From Bacteriovorax sp. UBA1852 (GTDB taxonomy: Bacteria > Bdellovibrionota > Bacteriovoracia > Bacteriovoracales > Bacteriovoracaceae), in the NCBI GenBank assembly GCA_002338505.1, contig DDIK01000098.1, positions 912-16,255 on the forward strand: a stretch of 15,344 bases of DNA, read 5' to 3'. Numbering within the stretch: the first letter of the stretch is position 1; every line of letters begins with the position of its first letter. The translations under genes and the position numbers were made by a program. The notes under the pieces were generated by a model. That model was not told the DNA's origin, did no database searches, and saw nothing but the letters and a program-made list of their open reading frames with translations. This document shows, in pieces, positions 6,930 through 14,761 of the stretch.

Positions 6930-8513
6930 ATGTATAAATATCTTTTTATTATTTTTGCGACTTTGATGAGTTCTCATGCGGGGGAAATTAGTACATTTTC
7001 CAAGGATAGAGTAAGGAAGCTGTACTCTAAACTAAAGGCTGAGGGAAAATCACCTCAATTATCAAAAGTTAAAACTAAGCGTAACGTATTTATAGCTTAT
7101 GACATACAAACTAAGAAGGTGTTAAAGGTATTTCTGTCTCTAAAAAATGCGAAAGAATATTCTTCTCTACGAAGTAAAAAAATTAAAATAAGTCAAACGA
7201 GTGCATTCGTATTTAAGTACACAATTAATTACTCTGAGGAGGATACTCCTGAGTTTACAGATAAAAAAGAAGTGGAGTCTATCGATAGCTCTTTTGATTT
7301 CTTGCCTATGAGAATGAGATTTTTGACTGGTCGAAATACGAGCTCTAAAGAATATGATTTGAACTATTTTACTCTTAGTTCTGGATTTGAATATATGAGA
7401 GGAAATTTCACAGCTCACACCAATCTTTTTTTGCAAAGCTATGATGTTCAAAACGAGACAGATGATGATCGAGTATTCTTTAAGGAGCTCTACCTTAAGT
7501 ATGCACCTCGTTCGTTTCAGTTTGTTGCTGGGCCGCAAGTTCGAGTATGGGGAGTTTTTGATGAGTTGTCAGAGTTAGATATTCTCACGTTAAAAAATAC
7601 TTCTCGCGCTCTTTTCGATGATGGAACAGATTTAAGAAGACCAATGAATCTTCTCTATTTATCTAAATATCTCGGAGATAGTAAGTTTGAGATAGCATTT
7701 AATATAGGTAATGAAAAAGGCTTCTTTAGTGATATTAATGAAAGATTTTATGGAATAAATAAAGAAGATCGAACAATTCGCGGCGGTGACTTACCAAATG
7801 CTTTTTCTTCTTTAGTTCCAATGTTAGGTGTTGAAAACAAAGAGAGAGCAAGTGCTGGCTTCGCTGGGAGATGGTCTTTTTCCTATGATTCGAGTGATTT
7901 TCAATTAGTCTTTGGAAAAATCCTCTCTGATTTACCTAGTATTATTGTTAGTGAAAAGCTTTTAGCGCAAGCTAAGGTTATGTCTATAACAGCGGACACT
8001 CTTTCAAGGGGCCTAAGTATGGAGTACCAAGAACTTACTGTTTTTGGTGGATCTTTTGTAAGGCAGTTTGGTAAATTCGTTTTTAAGGTTGAACTGTCTT
8101 ATAAAGATGGTCTGACCTATCTTACTCAGAACTTAGATAATATTACTCTTGCAAAAATAGGATCCAATATTGGGGGAGAATATGAGTTGGATGCAATTAA
8201 CTCTACCTTAAGATTTCAGATAAACTCAAGCCTTATACAGACTAGTGAAGAATTGACAGTCGATAGAGAATCACACCTCCTTGCAGGAGAGTATGTTATG
8301 CCTTTTCTAGGGGAAAAAATGAATCTAGGAATGAGATTTAGTTATGAAATTGAAGACGCAGGTTACATGTTGTCGCCGAGATTGAATTATGAATTGACTG
8401 ATAACTCAGTTATAGAATTAAGAAGCTTTCACTTTGGTGGTGATGAGCAGAGTGATTTAGGCTTTCATCGTAATGATAGTTTTATTGAACTTGAATACAA
8501 ATTAATTTTCTAA
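6930..8513 (+). CDS. Outer-membrane beta-barrel protein, DUF1302-like
   Basis: A 527-residue secreted protein. A signal peptide runs to about residue 17 (MYKYLFIIFATLMSSHA, cleavage before Gly18). Residues ~20-110 are lysine-rich and probably a periplasmic part; from about 125 onward there are alternating strands typical of a barrel, and the protein ends in IELEYKLIF, a C-terminal Phe in a beta-signal as recognised by the BAM machinery. The stretch VRVWGVFDELSELDIL (204-219) followed by DLRRPMNLL (234-242) resembles DUF1302 barrels, which often neighbour MMPL exporters and LolA-like proteins. The MMPL gene begins 9 bp after this stop, so the two form an operon. The start is less certain: GAGG lies only 1 nt before the ATG, but this start gives a proper signal peptide. 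Confidence 0.8.
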   Translation: MYKYLFIIFATLMSSHAGEISTFSKDRVRKLYSKLKAEGKSPQLSKVKTKRNVFIAYDIQTKKVLKVFLSLKNAKEYSSLRSKKIKISQTSAFVFKYTINYSEEDTPEFTDKKEVESIDSSFDFLPMRMRFLTGRNTSSKEYDLNYFTLSSGFEYMRGNFTAHTNLFLQSYDVQNETDDDRVFFKELYLKYAPRSFQFVAGPQVRVWGVFDELSELDILTLKNTSRALFDDGTDLRRPMNLLYLSKYLGDSKFEIAFNIGNEKGFFSDINERFYGINKEDRTIRGGDLPNAFSSLVPMLGVENKERASAGFAGRWSFSYDSSDFQLVFGKILSDLPSIIVSEKLLAQAKVMSITADTLSRGLSMEYQELTVFGGSFVRQFGKFVFKVELSYKDGLTYLTQNLDNITLAKIGSNIGGEYELDAINSTLRFQINSSLIQTSEELTVDRESHLLAGEYVMPFLGEKMNLGMRFSYEIEDAGYMLSPRLNYELTDNSVIELRSFHFGGDEQSDLGFHRNDSFIELEYKLIF

Positions 8514-8522
8514 GGGACGTGT

Positions 8523-10742
8523 ATGAACCGAAAAATTGTTAGCTTAATTTCTTTTGTTTTAATGTTTGCAATTTTTGGAGCCTTGAGTGCAGGCATTCTT
8601 ATTACGAATGTTCCTAATACATACTTTCCTAAAGATTTAGAATCTCGAATATTAAATGATCATGTAAGAGATACATTTGGAACAGATGAGTTGATGCTGA
8701 TTGTTTTCAAGGATGAGTCTCAAGCGAGTGTTGAAAAATATAAGAAATATGAGGACTTATTCGAGAAGTTAAAGAGGGTAGAGCATGTTAAAGATGTAAC
8801 ATCTCTTTTCAATTTTGAGCATATAAAAGCAGATGAAGAGGGCTTTTCTGTTTCTAATATTCTCGACCTTGATAAGTTTTCTGACTTTGAAAAGAATCTT
8901 GCTCGCGATGAAAATGTAAGAGACTTCTTAATAAACGAGAAGTCTGATGTTCTCTCGATGGTACTTGAGCCTGAGAAGATCGAAAACTCTATAAAGCGAC
9001 TAAAACTAGAGAATGAAGTAAGGAAAGTTATTAATGATTCTGGTTTATCTAAACAATTCTTCGGTTTTGGTGGACAGTTTGTTATAGATACAGCTCAGTT
9101 CAGTGAAATGATGAATATGATGAAGAAGATAGTTCCTATTACGTTTGTCTTGGGAATGATAATATTATATTTATTATTCTCAAATATAAAATTTGTTATA
9201 CTCGCAATGCTTTGTAACGGACTTGTTACTCAGTTTTGTCTTGCTCTTTTTGCTGTAATTGGCTGGCCTTATAATATGGTAAGTTCCATGATTCCATCTC
9301 TTATGATGGCATTAACTATTGCGTTTATGGTTCATCTCCTAAATGCGATCAAGGCGGAAGGAGATAATACTAATTCTATTCTCTTAGGATTAAGCAAGGT
9401 TAAAAAACCTTCGCTTTATTCAGCGGTTACAACATCTATAGGTCTTTTTATGTTGTATACGAGTCCAATACCTCCAATCGGTCATATCGGTATTATTGGA
9501 GGTCTTGGAGTTCTTTTCTCTTATGTTGTTGTTTTTGAAATTGCTCCATACATCATGCTTTATTTTAAAAACTCTAGACTTGCAGGCTTTGAGGCCATTG
9601 ATAATTTTTTACAAAAAATAAATGACTTCTTTGTTGTGCTTACTAAGAATCACTATAAGTCAGTATGTGTAGCTTCATTAATTGTTTTACTGGCATTAAT
9701 TCCTCCAATATATAAAGTAAAGTCAGAAAGTAATCTATTTAAATTCTTTGATGATGATCATATTGTTAATGTCGTTAATCGCTTCTTTCAAAATGAGTTT
9801 GTGGGTACGACTTCAATAGATGTCGTCTATAAGAGTGAAGATGTTCAAAGTCTGATGTCCTCGAAGTTTTTAAATGATATTTATAAACTACAAAATGAGT
9901 TAAGTGAACATCAACACATAACAAGAACCTTCTCGCATGTTGATGTTGTTAAACAATTACATAGGGCCTTTAATAATGATAATCCAGATGCTGTGATTCC
10001 AGATGAAGATATGTTGATTGAGCAGTATACGTTAATTTATGATGGAAGTGACATGTATGACTTCATCACGAGGGACTTTTCTTTAATGCGAATCAATCTA
10101 GCTTTGAATGTTCAGGGAGCAAATGAGATTGAAAAAGTGATGGAGGAAATTACTCCCGTCTTAGATAAGTACAAATATAAATATAGTTTTACTGGTCAAG
10201 GTAAACTAATGTCAGATCAAGAGAACTTACTAATAAATGGAGTTCTAAAAAGCTTAGGGTTCAGTTTAATTATAATCTTCTTTTTGTTAGTTTTACTTTG
10301 GAGGTCTCCTGTAGATGCTCTATTGTCGATGGTTCCAAATATTTCTCCTGTACTGGCGGGATTCGCTTTTATGGGGATTTTGGGCGTTTGGCTTGATTTT
10401 GGAACAGCTATGATCGCAAGTATTACAGTGGGGATAGCTGTAGATGATACTATTCACATGTATCATAGTATCAAATCAAAACTGATGAAGGGAATTGGTA
10501 TTGATGAAGCTATTGAGCAGTCTTATAGGAGTTCAGGTACAGCGATATTGATGACGACAATCATTCTTTGCTCTCAATTTTCGCTCTTAATGATGAGTAC
10601 TTTTACTCCTCTTAAGAATTTTGGATTTTTGACAAGTGTTGGACTTGTCGCAGCTCTATTATTTGATATGACTTTTTTACCAGCATTTTTAAAACTGATT
10701 TTTTTAAAGAAGCCTAGCTTAATCGGTCTTAAGAAAGCTTAG
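8523..10742 (+). CDS. RND superfamily exporter, MMPL type
   Basis: A 739-residue inner-membrane transporter with the duplicated RND/MMPL plan: helix 1 at about 5-28, a large periplasmic loop to ~200, a helix cluster at ~203-347, then helix 7 at about 380-396, a second loop to ~573 and a final cluster at ~575-728. The family uses the proton gradient to move lipids or other hydrophobic molecules. The proton-relay motif is clear in the second half, GIAVDDTIHMYH (637-648, Asp641/Asp642). The equivalent site in the first half reads ALTIAFMVHLLN (263-274), with no acidic residue. It lies 9 bp after the barrel gene and is the obvious energy-coupling partner. The Shine-Dalgarno is weak (GGGAC). The cargo cannot be deduced; hopanoid/lipid exporters of this family are the nearest analogy. 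It ends 6 bp from the convergent FeeM-like gene. Confidence 0.9.
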   Translation: MNRKIVSLISFVLMFAIFGALSAGILITNVPNTYFPKDLESRILNDHVRDTFGTDELMLIVFKDESQASVEKYKKYEDLFEKLKRVEHVKDVTSLFNFEHIKADEEGFSVSNILDLDKFSDFEKNLARDENVRDFLINEKSDVLSMVLEPEKIENSIKRLKLENEVRKVINDSGLSKQFFGFGGQFVIDTAQFSEMMNMMKKIVPITFVLGMIILYLLFSNIKFVILAMLCNGLVTQFCLALFAVIGWPYNMVSSMIPSLMMALTIAFMVHLLNAIKAEGDNTNSILLGLSKVKKPSLYSAVTTSIGLFMLYTSPIPPIGHIGIIGGLGVLFSYVVVFEIAPYIMLYFKNSRLAGFEAIDNFLQKINDFFVVLTKNHYKSVCVASLIVLLALIPPIYKVKSESNLFKFFDDDHIVNVVNRFFQNEFVGTTSIDVVYKSEDVQSLMSSKFLNDIYKLQNELSEHQHITRTFSHVDVVKQLHRAFNNDNPDAVIPDEDMLIEQYTLIYDGSDMYDFITRDFSLMRINLALNVQGANEIEKVMEEITPVLDKYKYKYSFTGQGKLMSDQENLLINGVLKSLGFSLIIIFFLLVLLWRSPVDALLSMVPNISPVLAGFAFMGILGVWLDFGTAMIASITVGIAVDDTIHMYHSIKSKLMKGIGIDEAIEQSYRSSGTAILMTTIILCSQFSLLMMSTFTPLKNFGFLTSVGLVAALLFDMTFLPAFLKLIFLKKPSLIGLKKA

Positions 10743-10748
10743 AGTTAT

Positions 10749-11975
10749 CTATGCTACTTCTTTTGATTTTTTATCTTTAGTGATTTCATCATTAAAATAA
10801 AAGTTTGTTTTTATATAATCAAGAAACTTGTGCCAGTCACAATGTTCTTCAATATCTATGACGTAGTACTCATCCTCTTTTTTGATTATTCCTTTTAAAA
10901 TAATTGATTCTTTTCTTGATATATCTATCTTTAGGACACATTGTCCCTCGATCAAAATATCTTTACATGAATAAAGTTTACCAAAAATTTTATTTTCGTT
11001 TACTGCAAAAGTGTCAAAGTCGATAACACTTGATCCAACCACAAGATCAGCATGACAATATACAAAATATTTTTTTTCTCCTACAATATCACCCTTGAGG
11101 ATATGCTGATACTCTTTGAAGTTATATACTTCTTTAAGAAAGTCGATCTCTTCAGCCTTTAAATCATGTATTGCGGATGTTTTCTTTATAAAGAAGTAAT
11201 CCAGAAGTTTTGGTGTCATTACTTTTCCAAGAGAACAGTAATATTTTGTTTGAGGAAGAGTAAAGTATTCACATTCTTTAAGCATTATATTTGCTAGGTA
11301 CATGTCAAACTTCTCTTTCTTTTTCACGTGTTCTTGCCAGTAATCAAGCTGCAAGTGTAAGCAAATCGCCGGAGCATTATTGACAAATTCGTAGCGTTTA
11401 ATTTTTTTGCTAACAAATTTAAAATTAAACATCGCCCTGTAAAATATGGCCGCTTTAGGATTTATCGAGATGACAAAGTTTTTTATTCCCATGTACTTAC
11501 TCGAGTATTTATATAGAAAAATCATAAGTGGGATAGTGTATTTACCCGCCGCTCGTCGATGATTTTTATGTACAGCAAGTGATGATATCTCAGCTGTGCG
11601 CCCGCTATTTTTAATGTGGTCTATATTCCACAGTGATTCAAGTGGAAGCTCGTATCTATTAGAGGTAATAACACTTAGTGTGGCGATTACAGTGTCATCC
11701 TTTTTAAGGATGATAATAGCGGTTGTTGGTAGTGCGTGATATTTATTTACTCTGAGTGGTGATTGATTAGTATCTGCTAAATTGATTTCAGAATAGGACT
11801 CTTGAACAAGTCTAAAGGCTTGTTCAAGCTCCTCAATTGTGTCAGCAACCTTGATAACAAGATTATCACTATTATTTAAATAATCTATTGAGATCATTCT
11901 TCTTAAAATAGGAAAAGAAATGAAGGCAGGAAGTGAATTTAGAATGTTGCCTAAAGCTCTTTTAAGAAGTTTCAT
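10749..11975 (-). CDS. FeeM/GNAT-like acyltransferase fold protein with extra C-terminal domain
   Basis: A 408-residue protein. Residues ~40-210 look like the GNAT-fold N-acyl amino acid synthase (FeeM-like) group: an LRVNKYH segment (74-80), TVIATLSVI (95-103), LPLESLW (110-116), AEISSLAV (128-135), HRRAAGKYTIPLM (139-151) and INPKAAIFYRAMFNFKFVS (171-189), the last being the typical 'P..FY..fGF'-like end of the fold. Such enzymes transfer a long acyl chain to an amine; the acyl donor is unknown here. The N-terminus (1-27) is amphipathic and basic and may contact membrane. Residues ~220-395 form another region whose end (VLKIDISRKESIILKG, then EYYVIDIEE and DWHKFLDYI) faintly recalls the second half of a PilZ domain, without the RxxxR motif. 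No Shine-Dalgarno precedes ATG 11975; ATG at codon 27 is a weaker alternative. Confidence 0.72.
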   Translation of the reverse strand: MKLLKRALGNILNSLPAFISFPILRRMISIDYLNNSDNLVIKVADTIEELEQAFRLVQESYSEINLADTNQSPLRVNKYHALPTTAIIILKKDDTVIATLSVITSNRYELPLESLWNIDHIKNSGRTAEISSLAVHKNHRRAAGKYTIPLMIFLYKYSSKYMGIKNFVISINPKAAIFYRAMFNFKFVSKKIKRYEFVNNAPAICLHLQLDYWQEHVKKKEKFDMYLANIMLKECEYFTLPQTKYYCSLGKVMTPKLLDYFFIKKTSAIHDLKAEEIDFLKEVYNFKEYQHILKGDIVGEKKYFVYCHADLVVGSSVIDFDTFAVNENKIFGKLYSCKDILIEGQCVLKIDISRKESIILKGIIKKEDEYYVIDIEEHCDWHKFLDYIKTNFYFNDEITKDKKSKEVA

Positions 11976-12070
11976 ACTGATAATGTCGGTCTTTTATTTT
12001 CTTTTCTTGAGCACAAAGGTTGGCTTTTCTTAACATTTTAGTTTTTCTTAAGAATACCGATCGATATTAC

Positions 12071-12469
12071 ATGTACTTAACACGAGATATTAATTTTATT
12101 TGTCTTAGTTCCAGCTCTAAAAATGATGAGTTTGATCCATATAAGATGCTTAAGGACTTAGGATTTATTGGAAATATTCAAATCGAAGGTAATGAGGATG
12201 ATCTCATGTCTTCGCTTTCAAATACTATGGACTTTGACTTTATTATCATTAATCAAAATGACAATGAAGAGTTAAACAAGACTGTTTCTTTGATCAAAGC
12301 ACTAGATAACTACAAGACAACTCCTATTTTAGTAACCACAAATATTACAACGAATGAAGTAATGTATGATTGTTTCAGAGCAGGTGTTTCCGAGTACGTA
12401 GTTAAGCCATTTTCAAAAGAGACCTTAGCCGCTCGAATTCTTAATAGTTGGAATTCTCTTAAGAGCTAG
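12071..12469 (+). CDS. Degenerate response-regulator receiver domain protein
   Basis: A single receiver-like (CheY fold) domain of 132 residues with no output domain. The scaffold is visible: first strand INFICL (7-12), helix around PYKMLKDLGF, strand DFIIIN (56-61), strand TPILVTTN (84-91), and the end AGVSEYVVKPFSKETLAARI (104-123) with the conserved Lys112-Pro113. The phosphorylation machinery is altered: the acidic pair after the first strand is replaced by serines (13-16), and the phosphoacceptor Asp position is Asn61. It is therefore probably a pseudo-receiver that signals without phosphorylation. The start is uncertain: the ATG at 12071 fits the domain boundary, but the frame is open back to a TTG at 12020 (AAAGG directly before it), which would add 17 residues. 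It overlaps the convergent ClC gene by 11 bp. Confidence 0.75.
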   Translation: MYLTRDINFICLSSSSKNDEFDPYKMLKDLGFIGNIQIEGNEDDLMSSLSNTMDFDFIIINQNDNEELNKTVSLIKALDNYKTTPILVTTNITTNEVMYDCFRAGVSEYVVKPFSKETLAARILNSWNSLKS

Positions 12470-14207
12470 GCAAGACCTTATTTTCTTCTTGTCTGATCTG
12501 GTAACCAAAACTTTCTACTATTTCTTTTGCTGTGATGATACCAACTAATTTCTTGTCATCGAGTCTAGAAACCACCGGAAGTCGTGAGATCTGGAATCTT
12601 TTTAATCTGTGAAAAGCAACATGGAGAGATTGGTCGGGGTAAATTTTAATGACTTTTCTTTCGCAAATCGCTGAGAGCTTTTTATCAAAATTTTTCTTTG
12701 AATGATTTGAAAGTATTTCAGCTTTAGATATCATGCCTATTAGTCTTCCATTATTTAAAATAGGGTAGCCGGTTATAGTTGAAGCTTTTACTTTTTCATA
12801 GCATTCAGCAATAGTGAGATTTGCGTGAAAACTTATCACGTCTCTAATCATAGACTCTTCAACAGGGAGTGTTTCAAGAGCTTCATTGTCTTCTTCTGTT
12901 GGCAGGTGGATACCATCTTGTTCAGAAATTCTTTCGTAGATCGACTGACTTCCAAAGCGAGTAGAGATACTGTATGCAATAGCGTTTGCAATCATTAGTG
13001 GTAGCATAATGTGATAGTCTCTTGTGAGTTCAAAGACAATCATTACTGAAGTGAATGGAGTTCTAATGACTGTTACAAAGAATGCGCCCATTCCTACAAG
13101 GGCATAAGCACCAGTGTTGGATGTAATTTCTGGAAAGAGAATTCCTGCAATAGAGCCTATTATACTTCCTAGCGTTGCGCCCATGAGAAGTGTTGGCATA
13201 AATAGCCCTCCACTCATTCCAGTTGAGTAACATAGAGAAGTTGATATGAACTTTAAAATAAATAAAGTTATGAGCACCTTAGGATCAAGAATGAGAGACA
13301 ATAGCGTGTTTTCAATTGTGCCTTGACCACTGCCCAGAACACCTGGATGTATGTGTGAGAGAAGGCCAACCGAGCAAAAGGCTATCATGATAAAAGTTAG
13401 TCTATGGTTCTTCATTTTAGTTCGGTTAAACTTTCTAAGAGCTAAAACTGACTTCATCCATAAAGGGCCAAGTAAGCCAGAGACAATTCCAATAACAAGA
13501 TAGAAGAATAATTCTCTATGATCATTTAGCTTATAATAAAGCTGTGAAAAAAGTGCGTCTCCACCTGTTAAGAATTGCGCCGTAATGGAAGCGATAACAC
13601 TTGATATGACAATCGAGCCTAGTACTTTGGCGTTGAGATTACCTACAACTTCTTCCAGGGTAAATACTACTGCTGATATTGGAGTATGAAAGCCGGCGGA
13701 GATCGCGCCAGCACTGCCCACAGCAACGAGGGCCTTAATTCTTCTTTTAGAGAGATGAAATGTATCACCTAACCATGAGCCAAAGCCTGCAGCGATAGTC
13801 ACTGATGGCCCTTCTCTTCCGAGTGAGACACCTGAGCCTAGGGCAAGGGTCGTGGTAATGAACTTGGCAACGGTAGAACCCATTTTGATTTTTCCATTAT
13901 AAACGGCTAGCGCAAGTTTTACGTGAGGTACGCCTGAGCCTACAGTGAATGGGAATTTTCTTGTTGTGAGCCAACCTGAAATAAAGATGGCAATTCCACC
14001 TAGGATAAATGCTTTGGGTCCAAATGCTTTATCAGTCTCAAAGAGATCTCTGAGATAGAAGATACCGTGGTGAAGTGCCACTGCGAGAACTGCAGCCATG
14101 ACGCCTGTCGCTATTGTTATGGCCAGGTACAGCTTTTCCTCGTTAGACTCATTAGCAATAAGTTTATCCACCGAAGAATTGAATATTTTCTTTATAACTT
14201 TAAACAC
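12459..14207 (-). CDS. ClC chloride channel/antiporter with C-terminal CBS pair
   Basis: A 582-residue inner-membrane ClC protein. The three anion-binding motifs are intact: GSGVP (90-94), GREGP (130-134) with gating Glu132, and GLFMP (334-338); the coordinating Tyr of the last helix is probably Tyr424 (SIYERI). The internal proton-glutamate position is Glu186 (VFTLEEV), so by analogy with E. coli ClcA this should be a Cl-/H+ antiporter rather than a channel. After the membrane part (~25-418) come two cytoplasmic CBS domains: about 449-503 (VEESMIRDVI to GMISKAEIL) and 510-568 (ICERKVIKIY to GIITAKEIV). CBS pairs usually bind adenine nucleotides and regulate the pore. The start is GTG at 14207, without a clear Shine-Dalgarno. 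It is divergent from groESL and convergent with the receiver gene. Typical roles are acid resistance or charge balance. Confidence 0.95.
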   Translation of the reverse strand: MFKVIKKIFNSSVDKLIANESNEEKLYLAITIATGVMAAVLAVALHHGIFYLRDLFETDKAFGPKAFILGGIAIFISGWLTTRKFPFTVGSGVPHVKLALAVYNGKIKMGSTVAKFITTTLALGSGVSLGREGPSVTIAAGFGSWLGDTFHLSKRRIKALVAVGSAGAISAGFHTPISAVVFTLEEVVGNLNAKVLGSIVISSVIASITAQFLTGGDALFSQLYYKLNDHRELFFYLVIGIVSGLLGPLWMKSVLALRKFNRTKMKNHRLTFIMIAFCSVGLLSHIHPGVLGSGQGTIENTLLSLILDPKVLITLFILKFISTSLCYSTGMSGGLFMPTLLMGATLGSIIGSIAGILFPEITSNTGAYALVGMGAFFVTVIRTPFTSVMIVFELTRDYHIMLPLMIANAIAYSISTRFGSQSIYERISEQDGIHLPTEEDNEALETLPVEESMIRDVISFHANLTIAECYEKVKASTITGYPILNNGRLIGMISKAEILSNHSKKNFDKKLSAICERKVIKIYPDQSLHVAFHRLKRFQISRLPVVSRLDDKKLVGIITAKEIVESFGYQIRQEENKVLPSS

Positions 14208-14433
14208 GATAAGAGCTGATTACATCTTTATATGGAAATGAACAAGAGCAACGTGTAAATGATGCACAGAGACCTACGCGTTGCGATTTTAGTCACTTAT
14301 AAAGAAATCAGATTTATTTGTCGATTTTCGCAAAAAATATGCTTCTCCTAACCTTGACACTGGTCTTTCTAATACTAAAGTACTTGTAACTTAATTTATA
14401 ACTTAAATGTGTTAACAACTAAATGGAGGCGTT
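14208..14433. other. Divergent intergenic region, ClC / groESL
   Basis: These 226 bp carry the 5' regions of the ClC gene and groESL. A groES-directed promoter candidate is listed separately. TAACTTAA occurs twice as a direct repeat 12 bp apart (14387-14394, 14399-14406), just downstream of it. I found no CIRCE element (TTAGCACTC-N9-GAGTGCTAA), the usual HrcA operator, and no clear promoter for the ClC gene. Confidence 0.5.
14354..14381 (+). promoter_or_regulatory. Putative groESL promoter
   Basis: TTGACA (14354-14359) is a perfect -35; 16 bp later TAAAGT (14376-14381) is a 4-of-6 -10. The preceding bases (TCTCCTAACCTTGACA) also resemble a heat-shock sigma-factor -35, but the matching C-rich -10 is absent. 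The predicted leader is about 45 nt. Confidence 0.5.
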
Positions 14434-14721
14434 ATGCAAGTAAAACCATTACAAGACAGAGTCCTAGTTAAAAGACTTGAAGAAGAAACAACTACTGCTG
14501 GTGGGATCATTATTCCAGATAATAACAAAGAAAAGCCATCACAGGGTGAGATCGTTGCAATCGGTCAAGGATACAGACTAGATGACGGCTCTTTTGCTGC
14601 TTTATCAGTTAAGGAAGGGGACAAGATTCTTTTTGGTAAGTATTCTGGAACAGATGTTAAGGTTGAAGGTCATGATTACCTCATCATGAAAGAAGATGAG
14701 ATTTTCGGAATTCTACAATAA
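14434..14721 (+). CDS. groES: Co-chaperonin GroES
   Basis: A complete 95-residue GroES, the heptameric lid of the GroEL folding chamber in the cytoplasm. Family features run through the whole length: PLQDRVLVKRLEEE (5-18), the mobile loop that contacts GroEL (TTTAGGIIIPDNNKEKPSQG, about 19-38, with the Gly-Ile-Ile-Ile core), GEIVAIGQG (38-46), VKEGDKILFGKYSGT (59-73) and the end YLIMKEDEIFGIL. Length matches the usual 95-97 residues. The start is secure, with GGAGG 4 nt before the ATG. groEL follows 40 bp downstream, making the standard groESL operon. No oddity in the protein was seen. Confidence 0.98.
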   Translation: MQVKPLQDRVLVKRLEEETTTAGGIIIPDNNKEKPSQGEIVAIGQGYRLDDGSFAALSVKEGDKILFGKYSGTDVKVEGHDYLIMKEDEIFGILQ

Positions 14722-14725
14722 TCAG

Positions 14726-14747
14726 TAAATAAACCATAATTTATTTA
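14726..14747 (+). repeat. AT-only inverted repeat between groES and groEL
   Basis: TAAATAAA (14726-14733) and TTTATTTA (14740-14747) are perfect 8-bp complements around a 6-nt loop (CCATAA). It ends two bases before the groEL ribosome binding site (AGGAG, about 14750-14754). A stem made only of A-U pairs would melt easily, so it could tune groEL translation or mRNA processing. Chance is possible in AT-rich spacer DNA. Confidence 0.45.
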
Positions 14748-14761
14748 ATAGGAGATATAAA

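Noticed and set aside
7167..7538. Minus-strand open frame inside the barrel gene
   Set aside because: Lies antisense to the barrel protein in its correct frame; no recognisable domain or ribosome binding site.
12456..12466. CTCTTAAGAG palindrome at the overlap of receiver and ClC genes as a terminator
   Set aside because: Short, self-complementary without a loop, lies in coding sequence and has no T-run.
14227..14245. Promoter for the ClC gene (TTGCTC and TATAAA on the minus strand)
   Set aside because: The two elements are only 13 bp apart, too close for a normal promoter, and there is no extended -10.
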